A stretch of 6,512 bases of DNA, taken from Bacteroidota bacterium (GTDB taxonomy: Bacteria; Bacteroidota; Bacteroidia; SXHM01). The notes under the pieces were generated by a model that saw only the letters and a program-made list of their open reading frames with translations, did not search any database and was not told where the DNA came from. The stretch spans positions 1-6,512 of the forward strand of contig SXHM01000197.1 of the NCBI GenBank assembly GCA_005773695.1, read 5' to 3'. Shown in pieces: positions 1 to 6,512 of the stretch (positions are counted from its first letter, which is position 1; every line of letters starts with the position of its first letter). The position numbers and the translations under genes were made by a program.

Positions 1-30
1 ATTAGCCGCCCAAACTTAATAAAATCATTC

Positions 31-60
31 TCGTCAGCCTGAACTTGTTTCAGGGTCTTT
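31..60. repeat. Small imperfect palindrome, possible dispersed REP-like element
   Basis: CCTGAA at 38-43 is the reverse complement of TTCAGG at 49-54, leaving a five-base loop CTTGT. The next pair out (37/55) is a G-G mismatch and 36/56 pairs again as A-T. From memory, similar palindromes of the form CCTGAACTTGTTTCAGG recur between genes in many bacterial genomes, including Bacteroidota, so this could be a decayed copy of a dispersed element. A weak terminator for a gene to the left is the alternative, since a short T-containing run follows. Only one copy is present in this window, so its repetitive nature is not shown here. Confidence 0.35.
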
Positions 61-128
61 ATTAACAACAGATGCTGAAATAATCCCAATTGATATCGCG
101 ACACTATGATGGATTAATCCCTAAACCC

Positions 129-136
129 TAACTTTG
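129..136 (+). promoter_or_regulatory. Probable Bacteroidota -7 promoter element for the propeller gene
   Basis: TAACTTTG matches the Bacteroidota primary sigma factor -7 consensus TAnnTTTG and is followed by CAG, a common continuation in this phylum. It sits 17 bases before the ATG at 154, so the transcript would begin roughly 10-13 bases ahead of the start codon with an A/T-rich leader. No TTG lies at the expected distance (about 17-23 bases) upstream, so the -33 half is weak or absent. Confidence 0.5.
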
Positions 137-153
137 CAGAAAATATTTTTAAA

Positions 154-1539
154 ATGCGCAAATACTTTCACTGCCTGCTCTTTACTGCCTTCTTCCTTCT
201 TCCCACTGCCTACTGCGCAAAAGCCCAGGACAGCCTAAACATTCAACTACTCTACCACTGGCAAGACACCACTCTCACCGATTTCACCACACACCAAAGT
301 ATTTACAACGAGATTTTTGGCTTCGTGCAGGATGGCAAAGAATACGGTGTAATTGGCTCCACATTGGGTGCACATATCTTTGATGTAACTGATGCGCAGA
401 ATATTTTTCCTGTTATTACAATTCCTGCGGCTTCGCAAGGTTCATCAGTTGTAAACCGCGATTACGATTTTTTTAACGGCTACCTTTATATGGTGGGCGA
501 TCAGGCCGGTGCACGTTTCCAGATTGCTGATGTATCCTTTCTCCCCGATTCAGCTCCCATCGTTTATGATTCCGATTCACTTTTCTCACGCGCACACACC
601 ATCACCGTTGATGCACCCACAGCCCGCCTATATGCAAATGGTGGCGATGGCGAAATGAGTATTTACGATATTGCTAACCCCGCACAACCCACCTTGCTGA
701 TTAACTGCACCTCGCTTCCCGTTTGGAGTGCCATTCAATATGTACACGACTGCTATGCTCAAAACGACACCGTTTACTGCCATGCCGCTCAGCGTGGATT
801 ATTTGTTATGGATTTTACCGATATACAAAATCCTGCGTTGCTGGGCTCAGTAACTCAATACCCGCAGCAAGGCTACAACCATTCGGGTTGGCTCCACAAA
901 GATGGAATCATGTATACACAAGCAGACGAAACCCACGGCTTTGATGTAAAGGTATTTGATGTTTCAAACCTCAGCGACATCACATTAATTGACACCATAG
1001 GTTCGGGAATCAGCGAAGCCTATTCTATTCCTCATAACGTAGTGTGGCGAGATGATTTTCTTTATGTAAGCTATTACCACGATGGTCTCTATATCTATAA
1101 TTGTTCCGACCCCGAAAATATCTTCATCAGTGGTTTTTATGATACCTGCATCTTACCCGACACCTCAAACTTCCGCGGCAACTGGGGCGTTTATCCCTTG
1201 TTGCCTTCAGGCAAAATCCTTGCCTCCGACATGCAAAACGGTTTTTATGTTTTTGATGTTAGCGAAGCCACAGGGATAAATGAAACACAATCAACCGATG
1301 ATTTAACAGTTGTCTTCCCGAATCCATTCAGAGAAAGTTTTACGCTTTCTGTTCCTGATGCCAGTAAAAATAAATACACGTATCAATTAACTGATGTAAA
1401 CGGCAAACTATTTCAATCAGGAGAAATAACCCGAAACCTCTCTGCTATCAATACAGCTGAAGAACTTGCTCCCGGTAATTATTTTCTTCATCTGAACTCA
1501 AGCGGAAAATCATTTACTAAAAAATTGGCGAAGCAATAA
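154..1539 (+). CDS. Secreted LVIVD-repeat beta-propeller, choice-of-anchor B family, T9SS type A sorting domain
   Basis: This 461-residue protein is predicted to be exported by Sec and then carried across the outer membrane by the type IX secretion system. Residues 1-24 form a signal peptide with a hydrophobic core (LLFTAFFLLP) and a likely cut after AKA. Residues about 30-372 are the choice-of-anchor B propeller: blades contain phrases such as HIFDVTD (74-80), SIYDIANP (169-176) and LYIYNCSDP (312-320), with the family landmarks YNHSGW (241-246), IPHNVVW (292-298) and GNWGVYPLLPSGK (342-354). Residues 386-461 are a T9SS type A sorting domain, opening with VVFPNP and ending in a lysine-rich tail (KKLAKQ). 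The family's biochemical role is unknown; no catalytic residues are evident and binding or surface display is only a guess. The gene stands alone on its strand, with a TAnnTTTG element just upstream and a strong hairpin after its stop. Confidence 0.93.
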   Translation: MRKYFHCLLFTAFFLLPTAYCAKAQDSLNIQLLYHWQDTTLTDFTTHQSIYNEIFGFVQDGKEYGVIGSTLGAHIFDVTDAQNIFPVITIPAASQGSSVVNRDYDFFNGYLYMVGDQAGARFQIADVSFLPDSAPIVYDSDSLFSRAHTITVDAPTARLYANGGDGEMSIYDIANPAQPTLLINCTSLPVWSAIQYVHDCYAQNDTVYCHAAQRGLFVMDFTDIQNPALLGSVTQYPQQGYNHSGWLHKDGIMYTQADETHGFDVKVFDVSNLSDITLIDTIGSGISEAYSIPHNVVWRDDFLYVSYYHDGLYIYNCSDPENIFISGFYDTCILPDTSNFRGNWGVYPLLPSGKILASDMQNGFYVFDVSEATGINETQSTDDLTVVFPNPFRESFTLSVPDASKNKYTYQLTDVNGKLFQSGEITRNLSAINTAEELAPGNYFLHLNSSGKSFTKKLAKQ

Positions 1540-1556
1540 CATTCAGATTTCCTAAA

Positions 1557-1597
1557 AATAAAAAGTCCCCTTGCCTTGGGCAAGGGGACTTTTTATT
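1557..1597. terminator. Bidirectional intrinsic terminator between convergent genes
   Basis: A perfect inverted repeat has arms at 1557-1575 and 1579-1597 (19 pairs) around a three-base loop. The core is GTCCCCTTGCC paired with GGCAAGGGGAC. The arms end in five A's on the left and five T's on the right, so each strand gives a GC-rich stem followed by a U run. It lies 17 bases after the stop of the propeller gene and 14 bases beyond the stop of the OmpA gene on the other strand, which is where a terminator shared by both genes should be. Confidence 0.93.
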
Positions 1598-1611
1598 AAT
1601 ACTCATAACTA

Positions 1612-3963
1612 CTATTCAAATTGTATCGTCATCTCCACCCTGCGGTTTTTCTGTCTTCCTTCCGGTGTTGCGTTATCTGCAATCGGACGGGTTTCGCCAT
1701 AGTACTCTACCGTAATTTTATCTCCGCTTGCACCACGGTCGGTCAGGTATTTCTTAAGAGCAGTTGCGCGTTGGTTCGACAATAACATATTCTTTGCATC
1801 TTCACCTGCGTTATCGGTGTGTCCTGCCAATTTCAATCCCCACTTAGGATTTTTCACCATCAGGTCAGCCAACTCATTCAGTGATGCCAATGAACCGGCA
1901 CGGATAATATCTTTTCCGCTATCGAATTCCAGATTATCAAATGCACGTTTGATGATAGCTGCTTCTTCTTTCTTCAACTCAGGGCAACCTCGATTTTCAA
2001 CTGTTCCGGGAGTTTTCGGACAATCATCATCTTTGTCCAGCACGGTATCTCCATCTGTATCAAGATAAGGGCAGCCTTTATTCTCAACAGGTCCTGGAGC
2101 ATCAATACAAGCGTCATCTTTGTCCAGCACACCATCCGCATCTTTATCACCGTATGGGCAGCCTTTGTTGTCAACGGGCCCTGCAACATCAATACACTCG
2201 TCAACATTATCCAGTACAGTATCTCCGTCTTTATCACCATACGGACAACCTTTGTTATCAACCGGTCCTGCTACATCAATACACTCATCCACATTATCCA
2301 AAACACCATCGCTGTCTTTATCTCCGTAAGGGCAGCCTTTATTTTCAACCGGCCCTGCTACATCAATACAATCATCAACGTTATCAAGCACTGTATCTCC
2401 GTCTTTATCGCCATATGGACAACCTTTATTCTCAACCGGACCCGCAACATCAATACAAGCGTCATCTTTATCCAACACACCATCTTTATCAATATCAGAT
2501 TTCTTCTTCTTGCTATCGCCACCAAATGCAATTGGCACTTTTAATCCCCCATAAATATTTACACCACGGATGTTTTTACTAAATGCAAGGTTTAATATAT
2601 CTGAAGAGCCAATAAATAAAGGTCCTATTTGCATAAACGCACCGGCATTAAAATACTGCATGCCGTAATAAGAAACAGGTATACCAAAACTAAACCAACT
2701 GATTTCAAATCGTGGTGTAATGGTATATCTTGAAATCTCACGCACTTTGGTATCATGCCCGAAATTACGTGTTGCCATAAACGCAGTAAAGTTTGCATAA
2801 AAACCCGCCTTCTTGAAAGGGCGATAATCCAACGTTAACATATAGGACGTTGGCAGCCTCATTTTGTAGGTTTCTTCATTATCAGAAAGTTTGGTGGCGC
2901 CAATACTGTCTAACCAACCTCCATCAGAAGTTACATCTGCATTATTGATATTGTAGTTTTGCCAGTTAATTGAAAAATCATAAATCTCAGGATGTTTGGT
3001 AAACTTAATGCTTCCAAGGTCAAGCGCTGAGAAACCAACTTTCAGTTTGTATTTGTTTTTGTTACGGGGTTCATCTTTCATATCGCTTTTGCCACTATTG
3101 TAATCAGCAAAATCAGGGCGATATTCATACACAACCCCTAAATCAAACCCCACTCCGCTTCCGCTGATGTATTTATCAAAACCTCCACCTGTAAGCGGAA
3201 TATTATCACTAACACCTGCGCGGATAGTAGCGTTGTTTGCAGTTACGGTTGGCTCATACACTGAAAGACTGTCGTCAGCAAAAAATTTAACCGATACATC
3301 CTCATTGTAAAAATATCCGGATGCAATTCCCATAAGGTATTTTACGGTAACTCCTGCTTTCAGAAAATGAACATCTTTATTAACTAATACACGGCCATAC
3401 GTTAAACCAATCTCGCCCCAGGCCATAGCACTTAACCTGGATTTATTCATTTTAAATTCCTGATTATACAAAAGGCTGTCCTTAAACTCTGCCAGACCAA
3501 TGTCTACAAAATCTTTCAGGAAATTATCCACATTAACAATAGCTCTTACTCTTGAGGTAACCGCAATTCCGTTTTTGCGATTAATGGAGAACATAAACGA
3601 AGGACCAATGATATCTGAGCGAAACATTACATTCTTGGTAGTAGTGTTTGTTTTCTGAATCAACTCACTTAACCTGAAATCCTGAAATGAATAAGTAGAA
3701 TCGAAAGTGGGCAAGTTGTCAGGATTAAACAGATATTTTCTGTTAGCTTTTATATAATTATTTGAAAAATGATTATCCCCGCTAAACAGATTTATTTCCA
3801 CCTGCATCCGGTTATCAACCACCTCAGCCGGTTGGAAAATAACACCGTTAATTCCGCTGAAATTGCTTTGAGCAACTCCAAGGTAACTCTGTGCAAATGA
3901 ACTGCTGATGTTAAGCAACAGGACAATAATTAATAAACGGATTGTGAGTGCAGTTTTTTTCAT
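1612..3963 (-). CDS. OmpA-family outer membrane protein: DUF5723-like barrel, six TSP3 repeats, peptidoglycan-binding domain
   Basis: A 783-residue envelope protein. Residues 1-24 are a signal peptide (MKKTALTIRL, hydrophobic LLIIVLLL, likely cut after SFA). Residues about 25-480 resemble the Bacteroidota DUF5723 family (opening SYLGVAQSNFSGINGV), with alternating beta strands expected of an outer membrane barrel; its function is unknown. A charged linker (481-489, KKKK) leads to six 29-residue calcium-binding-type thrombospondin type 3 repeats (490-663). Residues 664-783 are the OmpA C-terminal domain, with GHTDNAG (714-720), LSNQRA (728-733) and GRQKNRRVE (769-777), the signature that binds diaminopimelate in peptidoglycan. 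An ATG 15 codons upstream (4008) is in frame, but it would place MQDSFTFEPYKPNSA before a complete signal peptide and lies almost at the predicted transcription start, so 3963 is preferred. The protein probably tethers the outer membrane to the cell wall; a transport or T9SS-related role for the barrel cannot be excluded. Confidence 0.93.
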   Translation of the reverse strand: MKKTALTIRLLIIVLLLNISSSFAQSYLGVAQSNFSGINGVIFQPAEVVDNRMQVEINLFSGDNHFSNNYIKANRKYLFNPDNLPTFDSTYSFQDFRLSELIQKTNTTTKNVMFRSDIIGPSFMFSINRKNGIAVTSRVRAIVNVDNFLKDFVDIGLAEFKDSLLYNQEFKMNKSRLSAMAWGEIGLTYGRVLVNKDVHFLKAGVTVKYLMGIASGYFYNEDVSVKFFADDSLSVYEPTVTANNATIRAGVSDNIPLTGGGFDKYISGSGVGFDLGVVYEYRPDFADYNSGKSDMKDEPRNKNKYKLKVGFSALDLGSIKFTKHPEIYDFSINWQNYNINNADVTSDGGWLDSIGATKLSDNEETYKMRLPTSYMLTLDYRPFKKAGFYANFTAFMATRNFGHDTKVREISRYTITPRFEISWFSFGIPVSYYGMQYFNAGAFMQIGPLFIGSSDILNLAFSKNIRGVNIYGGLKVPIAFGGDSKKKKSDIDKDGVLDKDDACIDVAGPVENKGCPYGDKDGDTVLDNVDDCIDVAGPVENKGCPYGDKDSDGVLDNVDECIDVAGPVDNKGCPYGDKDGDTVLDNVDECIDVAGPVDNKGCPYGDKDADGVLDKDDACIDAPGPVENKGCPYLDTDGDTVLDKDDDCPKTPGTVENRGCPELKKEEAAIIKRAFDNLEFDSGKDIIRAGSLASLNELADLMVKNPKWGLKLAGHTDNAGEDAKNMLLSNQRATALKKYLTDRGASGDKITVEYYGETRPIADNATPEGRQKNRRVEMTIQFE
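1975..2496 (-). repeat. Six tandem 87-base units encoding TSP3 repeats
   Basis: Six in-frame units of 29 codons lie at 2410-2496, 2323-2409, 2236-2322, 2149-2235, 2062-2148 and 1975-2061, in coding order. Each has an Asp-rich calcium-type stretch (pattern DxDxDxVLDxxDxC) and then a loop ending GCP, so there are two cysteines per unit. Units 1, 3 and 5 read DGVLD while units 2, 4 and 6 read DTVLD. Units 3 and 4 differ at 16 of 87 bases by my count but at only two residues, so most changes are silent and the array is not freshly expanded. Confidence 0.92.
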
Positions 3964-4019
3964 AGCTGAATTTGGTTTGTATGGCTCAAAAGTAAAACTA
4001 TCCTGCAAAAAGAACCCTG

Positions 4020-4047
4020 CAAAAATACCAAGTTACTAACAGAACAA
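4020..4047 (-). promoter_or_regulatory. Probable promoter of the OmpA-family gene
   Basis: Read on the minus strand, TATTTTTG (4027 down to 4020) matches the -7 consensus TAnnTTTG and is followed by CAG. A TTG (4047 down to 4045) lies 17 bases upstream, as expected for the Bacteroidota -33 element. Transcription would start near 4012-4016, giving a leader of about 50 bases before the ATG at 3963. A second TAnnTTTG match (TACTTTTG, 3994 down to 3987) lies nearer the gene but lacks a well-spaced TTG. Confidence 0.55.
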
Positions 4048-4079
4048 GGTGAAAATAAAAGCCTGAAAAATAACTGCTA

Positions 4080-5327
4080 TCAGTCAATAAACGAAAACAG
4101 TCTTCCCCAGCGAATTTTCTTCAGGAAGCTTTCGTTCTTGTCTAATGAAAGCCATATAAATACTGCTTTACCCACAATATGGTCTTCGGGAACAAAGCCC
4201 CAAAAACGGCTGTCGGCAGAGTTATGACGGTTATCCCCCATCATAAAATAGTAATCCAATGTAAAGGTATAACTGGTTGCTTCCTTTCCGTTGATCAGAA
4301 TTTTGCCGGTGGAAGTATCCAGCGTATTACCTTCATAAATGGTGATGATACGCTCATAAATGGGAAGATTTTTTGCAGTCAGTTCAATTGTTGCTCCTTT
4401 TTTAGGAATTACAAGCGGACCAAAATTGTCCACATTCCAAGGATAAGCAGGTGTATGCGGAAAAATGTAATCAGCAAACACATCTTTACCCATGTTAGCT
4501 TCTTCCACACTTAGCACATTATCAAACTCTTTTACTTTTTCTGCAACAGGCTTGGTCATACGCAAGCTCCACTCACCCAGATTAGTGATAGGCGAACCTT
4601 CAGTGATATCCAACTTTTTAAGATTCTTGGGATTAAAGCCCGTTCCATCTGTTTTTACATTGTAGGCAAACTGCATATCAGTTGGATTTTCATTTGCTTT
4701 GCTGTTCAGGTAAACCTGCTTGTCAACAATCAGCAGTGTATCACCCGGAATGGCAATGCAACGCTTGATGTAATTCTCACGCTTATCAACCGGTCTGAAA
4801 TCTTCCATCGGGTAATTGAACACCACTACATCATTGTTTTTTATTTTTCCGAAACCCGGCAAACGATTGTAATCCCATTTAATCCAGTCGAGATATGATT
4901 TAGTGCTTTTTGTCAACGGCATGGTATGGTGCGCAAACGGAAACGAAAGTGGAGTATTTGGAATACGCGGCCCATAACTCAATTTGCTAACAAAAAGAAA
5001 ATCGCCAATTAATAAACTTTTCTCCATTGACGAAGTTGGAATGGTGTATGCCTCAATCGTAAACATACGAATGAAGGTAGCCGCAACTACAGCAAACACA
5101 ATGGCGTCAACCCATTCGCGGGTTGCAGACTTTTTCTTCTTCGGGTCAATGGTCAGGTAGAAGGCTGTAATCAGTCCTTGTGAAACAATAAAGAAAGTAA
5201 GCGCCTGAACAACACTCACGCCTTCTGAACCTATGAGTATGTATAAGAACATCAGCACACTCAAAACTGATAAGGAGATAAACCAGATTTTCTGTTTGGT
5301 TGTCAGTCTGTCAAAACGTTGCTTCAT
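4080..5327 (-). CDS. lepB: Signal peptidase I (leader peptidase)
   Basis: This 415-residue inner membrane serine protease (family S26) removes signal peptides from Sec-exported proteins on the outer face of the membrane. Hydrophobic segments at about 14-32, 39-60 and 72-90 anchor the N terminus. The nucleophile is Ser100 in IPTSSMEKSL, the general base is Lys188 in YIKRCIAIPGD, and the third signature is GDNRHNSADSR (364-374). All key residues are present. It is longer than the E. coli enzyme (324 residues), with extra sequence both between Ser100 and Lys188 and between Lys188 and the GDNR box, as is common in Bacteroidota. The start codon follows an A-rich leader (AAAATAAAATA) rather than a Shine-Dalgarno site, and lies 19 bases after the dapB stop, implying cotranscription. 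No clear terminator hairpin follows its stop before the OmpA promoter. Confidence 0.97.
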   Translation of the reverse strand: MKQRFDRLTTKQKIWFISLSVLSVLMFLYILIGSEGVSVVQALTFFIVSQGLITAFYLTIDPKKKKSATREWVDAIVFAVVAATFIRMFTIEAYTIPTSSMEKSLLIGDFLFVSKLSYGPRIPNTPLSFPFAHHTMPLTKSTKSYLDWIKWDYNRLPGFGKIKNNDVVVFNYPMEDFRPVDKRENYIKRCIAIPGDTLLIVDKQVYLNSKANENPTDMQFAYNVKTDGTGFNPKNLKKLDITEGSPITNLGEWSLRMTKPVAEKVKEFDNVLSVEEANMGKDVFADYIFPHTPAYPWNVDNFGPLVIPKKGATIELTAKNLPIYERIITIYEGNTLDTSTGKILINGKEATSYTFTLDYYFMMGDNRHNSADSRFWGFVPEDHIVGKAVFIWLSLDKNESFLKKIRWGRLFSFID

Positions 5328-5346
5328 TATTTTATTTTCTAATTAC

Positions 5347-6072
5347 TTATTTCATCATAAAACTCAACATATCGTGCATAGTGAAAACTCCACGTTTATC
5401 ACTCACCCACTCTGCTGCCATTACTGCACCCAATGCAAAGCCTTTGCGGTTATGAGCTGTGTGCTTTAATTCAATATCATCAATCTCCGAACTCCAGGTT
5501 ACGGTATGCGTTCCGGGTACTTTATCAATGCGCTTTGAAACTATTCCAAGCACACTTTCTTCATCAGTGGCATTATTCACCCACGATTTTTTTCTGTCGT
5601 ATTTTTCAATAATTCCTTCGGCAAGTTTCAAAGCAGTTCCACTTGGCGAGTCTAACTTTTCGGTATGATGAATTTCTTCCATGCTCACATTGTAACCGTC
5701 CTGCTTCTTCATCATCAACGCCAATTTATTATTGATTTCAAAAAAAAGATTTACTCCAATGCTGAAGTTAGAAGCATAAAAGAGAGTCTGTCCGTTTTTT
5801 TCGCATACTTGCTTTACATGGTCTAACTGTTCCATCCATCCTGTTGTGCCTACTACCACCGGAACATTTACATCAAAGCTGTGGAAGATATTCTGAATAG
5901 TGCTTTGTGGTGTACTGAACTCAATGGCTACATCAGCACTGGCAAGCAAGGCTTTTGCTTTTGTCCAATCGCTTTCAATATCAATTTTCACAACAATTTC
6001 ATGCCCTCTCTCAAGGGCAATTTTCTCAATTTCTTTCCCCATTTTTCCGTAACCGAGAAGAGCAATTTTCAT
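5347..6072 (-). CDS. dapB: 4-hydroxy-tetrahydrodipicolinate reductase
   Basis: This cytoplasmic enzyme reduces 4-hydroxy-tetrahydrodipicolinate to tetrahydrodipicolinate with NAD(P)H, in the diaminopimelate/lysine pathway that feeds peptidoglycan and protein synthesis. The N-terminal Rossmann fold begins GYGKMG (7-12), followed by EFSTP (51-55) and VVGTTGW (73-79), which line the cofactor site. The substrate domain has EEIHHTEKLDSPSGTA (132-147); His135 and Lys139 correspond to the catalytic His159 and Lys163 of the E. coli enzyme, and SPSGTA contacts substrate. The C-terminal block ELKHTAHNRKGFALGA (201-216) is also typical. At 241 residues it is shorter than E. coli DapB (273) but normal for Bacteroidota, and it appears complete. 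It lies between the DUF5683 gene (80 bases upstream) and lepB (19 bases downstream). Confidence 0.97.
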   Translation of the reverse strand: MKIALLGYGKMGKEIEKIALERGHEIVVKIDIESDWTKAKALLASADVAIEFSTPQSTIQNIFHSFDVNVPVVVGTTGWMEQLDHVKQVCEKNGQTLFYASNFSIGVNLFFEINNKLALMMKKQDGYNVSMEEIHHTEKLDSPSGTALKLAEGIIEKYDRKKSWVNNATDEESVLGIVSKRIDKVPGTHTVTWSSEIDDIELKHTAHNRKGFALGAVMAAEWVSDKRGVFTMHDMLSFMMK

Positions 6073-6094
6073 AGAATGATTATTTTAAGAACGG

Positions 6095-6102
6095 CAAATG
6101 TA
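6095..6102 (-). promoter_or_regulatory. Possible -7 promoter element for dapB-lepB
   Basis: On the minus strand TACATTTG matches TAnnTTTG and ends 22 bases before the dapB start codon, inside the 80-base gap after the DUF5683 gene. No TTG is found 17-23 bases upstream, so only half of a promoter is seen. It could give dapB-lepB transcription independent of the upstream gene. The gap has no obvious terminator hairpin, so read-through from DUF5683 is also possible. Confidence 0.35.
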
Positions 6103-6152
6103 AAGGATATAACGTTGATTGTTATGTTTGTTAAGATATTTTGTGATTTGTT

Positions 6153-6512
6153 CTATTTCAGAACAAACGTAACTCTTGCACCTGTGTAAGGCTGACGGTT
6201 AAAGCCCATATCCCTGAATTCAGGCTGAATGCGCATACTCAGGTTATCACTCACATCAAAATCATACAGATGCGCATCCACTGCCGCATCAATCAGGTTC
6301 ATTACATACAACAAACCAATACCGATATAGCAAAGGTCGCGGTTGCGTCTGTAATAGTCCACATTGCTGATTAGTTCTGCATCCGAAACAAGTCCGTCAA
6401 ACTCGTCAATAGTTAATGAATCTTCATCAACACGATATCCGTAAGCTGACTTAAAGCGATCGTACTCGCTGTGATTAAAAATTACACCGTAGGTGAGTGC
6501 TGCAAAACCACC
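6153..6512 (-). CDS. DUF5683 domain protein, C-terminal part (runs off the window)
   Basis: The reading frame is open from base 6512 to a TAG stop at 6153-6155, giving the last 119 residues; the start lies beyond the window. A GTG at 6362 is just an internal valine codon (NVDYYRRNRD), not the true start, because the protein similarity continues unbroken upstream of it. The visible part opens GGFAALTYGVIFNHSEYDRF, then has YYRRNRDLCYIGIGLLYVMN, a probable membrane-associated segment, followed by IDAAVDAHLYDFDVSDNLSM. These are landmarks of DUF5683, a Bacteroidota envelope-associated family of unknown function. From memory, this gene is often found next to parB, dapB and lepB in Bacteroidota, so parB may lie just outside the window. 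Assignment to the family is by recognition; no role should be inferred from it. Confidence 0.85.
   Translation of the reverse strand, partial: GGFAALTYGVIFNHSEYDRFKSAYGYRVDEDSLTIDEFDGLVSDAELISNVDYYRRNRDLCYIGIGLLYVMNLIDAAVDAHLYDFDVSDNLSMRIQPEFRDMGFNRQPYTGARVTFVLK

Noticed and set aside
1..30. Possible end of a neighbouring gene at the left edge
   Set aside because: Too short to assign in any frame; stops occur quickly on both strands and no protein likeness is visible.
119..131. CCCTAAACCCTAA, two copies of a plant-type telomere repeat
   Set aside because: Only two short copies, directly overlapping a Bacteroidota -7 element in bacterial DNA; chance similarity.
1974..2582. Overlapping open frames on both strands across the repeat array that look like repetitive proteins
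   Set aside because: They are other-frame readings of the 87-base TSP3 units; 87 is divisible by three, so every frame stays open and looks repetitive. No signal peptide, promoter or family likeness.
4179..4514. Plus-strand open frame of 111 codons antisense to lepB
   Set aside because: Lies wholly within a clear lepB with all catalytic motifs, has no recognisable domain and no upstream promoter-like element.
6073..6152. Possible small RNA or terminator in the gap between DUF5683 and dapB
   Set aside because: No stable stem was seen beyond the six-base palindrome AACGTT; only a half promoter can be supported.
5881..6189. Plus-strand open frame of 102 codons across the dapB start and the gap before DUF5683
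   Set aside because: Mostly antisense to the dapB N terminus, composition is not protein-like, and no homology is recognised.

Overview
The window looks like chromosomal DNA of a Bacteroidota bacterium. The evidence is a secreted protein with a type IX secretion (T9SS) C-terminal sorting domain, an OmpA-family protein with an N-terminal barrel of the Bacteroidota type (DUF5723-like) and thrombospondin type 3 repeats, a DUF5683 protein, moderately AT-rich DNA, A-rich leaders without strong Shine-Dalgarno sequences, and upstream elements matching the Bacteroidota -7 consensus TAnnTTTG. No phylum below Bacteroidota can be named safely.

Layout: bases 1-153 are a short non-coding leader with one small imperfect palindrome and a probable -7 element. 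A plus-strand gene (154-1539) encodes an exported LVIVD-repeat 'choice-of-anchor B' beta-propeller with a T9SS type A tail. It converges on a minus-strand OmpA-family gene (1612-3963), and a near-perfect hairpin between the two can terminate both. Upstream of the OmpA gene on the minus strand lie lepB (signal peptidase I, 4080-5327), dapB (dihydrodipicolinate reductase, 5347-6072) and the 3' part of a DUF5683 gene (6153 to beyond 6512). All four minus-strand genes read in one direction. dapB and lepB are 19 bases apart and are almost certainly cotranscribed. The OmpA gene has its own likely promoter.

The genes are linked through the envelope. DapB supplies the lysine/meso-diaminopimelate pathway, and its product is built into peptidoglycan. 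LepB removes signal peptides, including presumably those of the OmpA-family protein and the propeller. The OmpA C-terminal domain is of the type that grips diaminopimelate in peptidoglycan. That joint theme is inference; the families themselves are clear. I found no RNA genes, CRISPR, insertion sequences, phage or defence genes, and no sign of an undescribed multi-gene system. The least understood parts are the DUF5683 protein and the DUF5723-like barrel.
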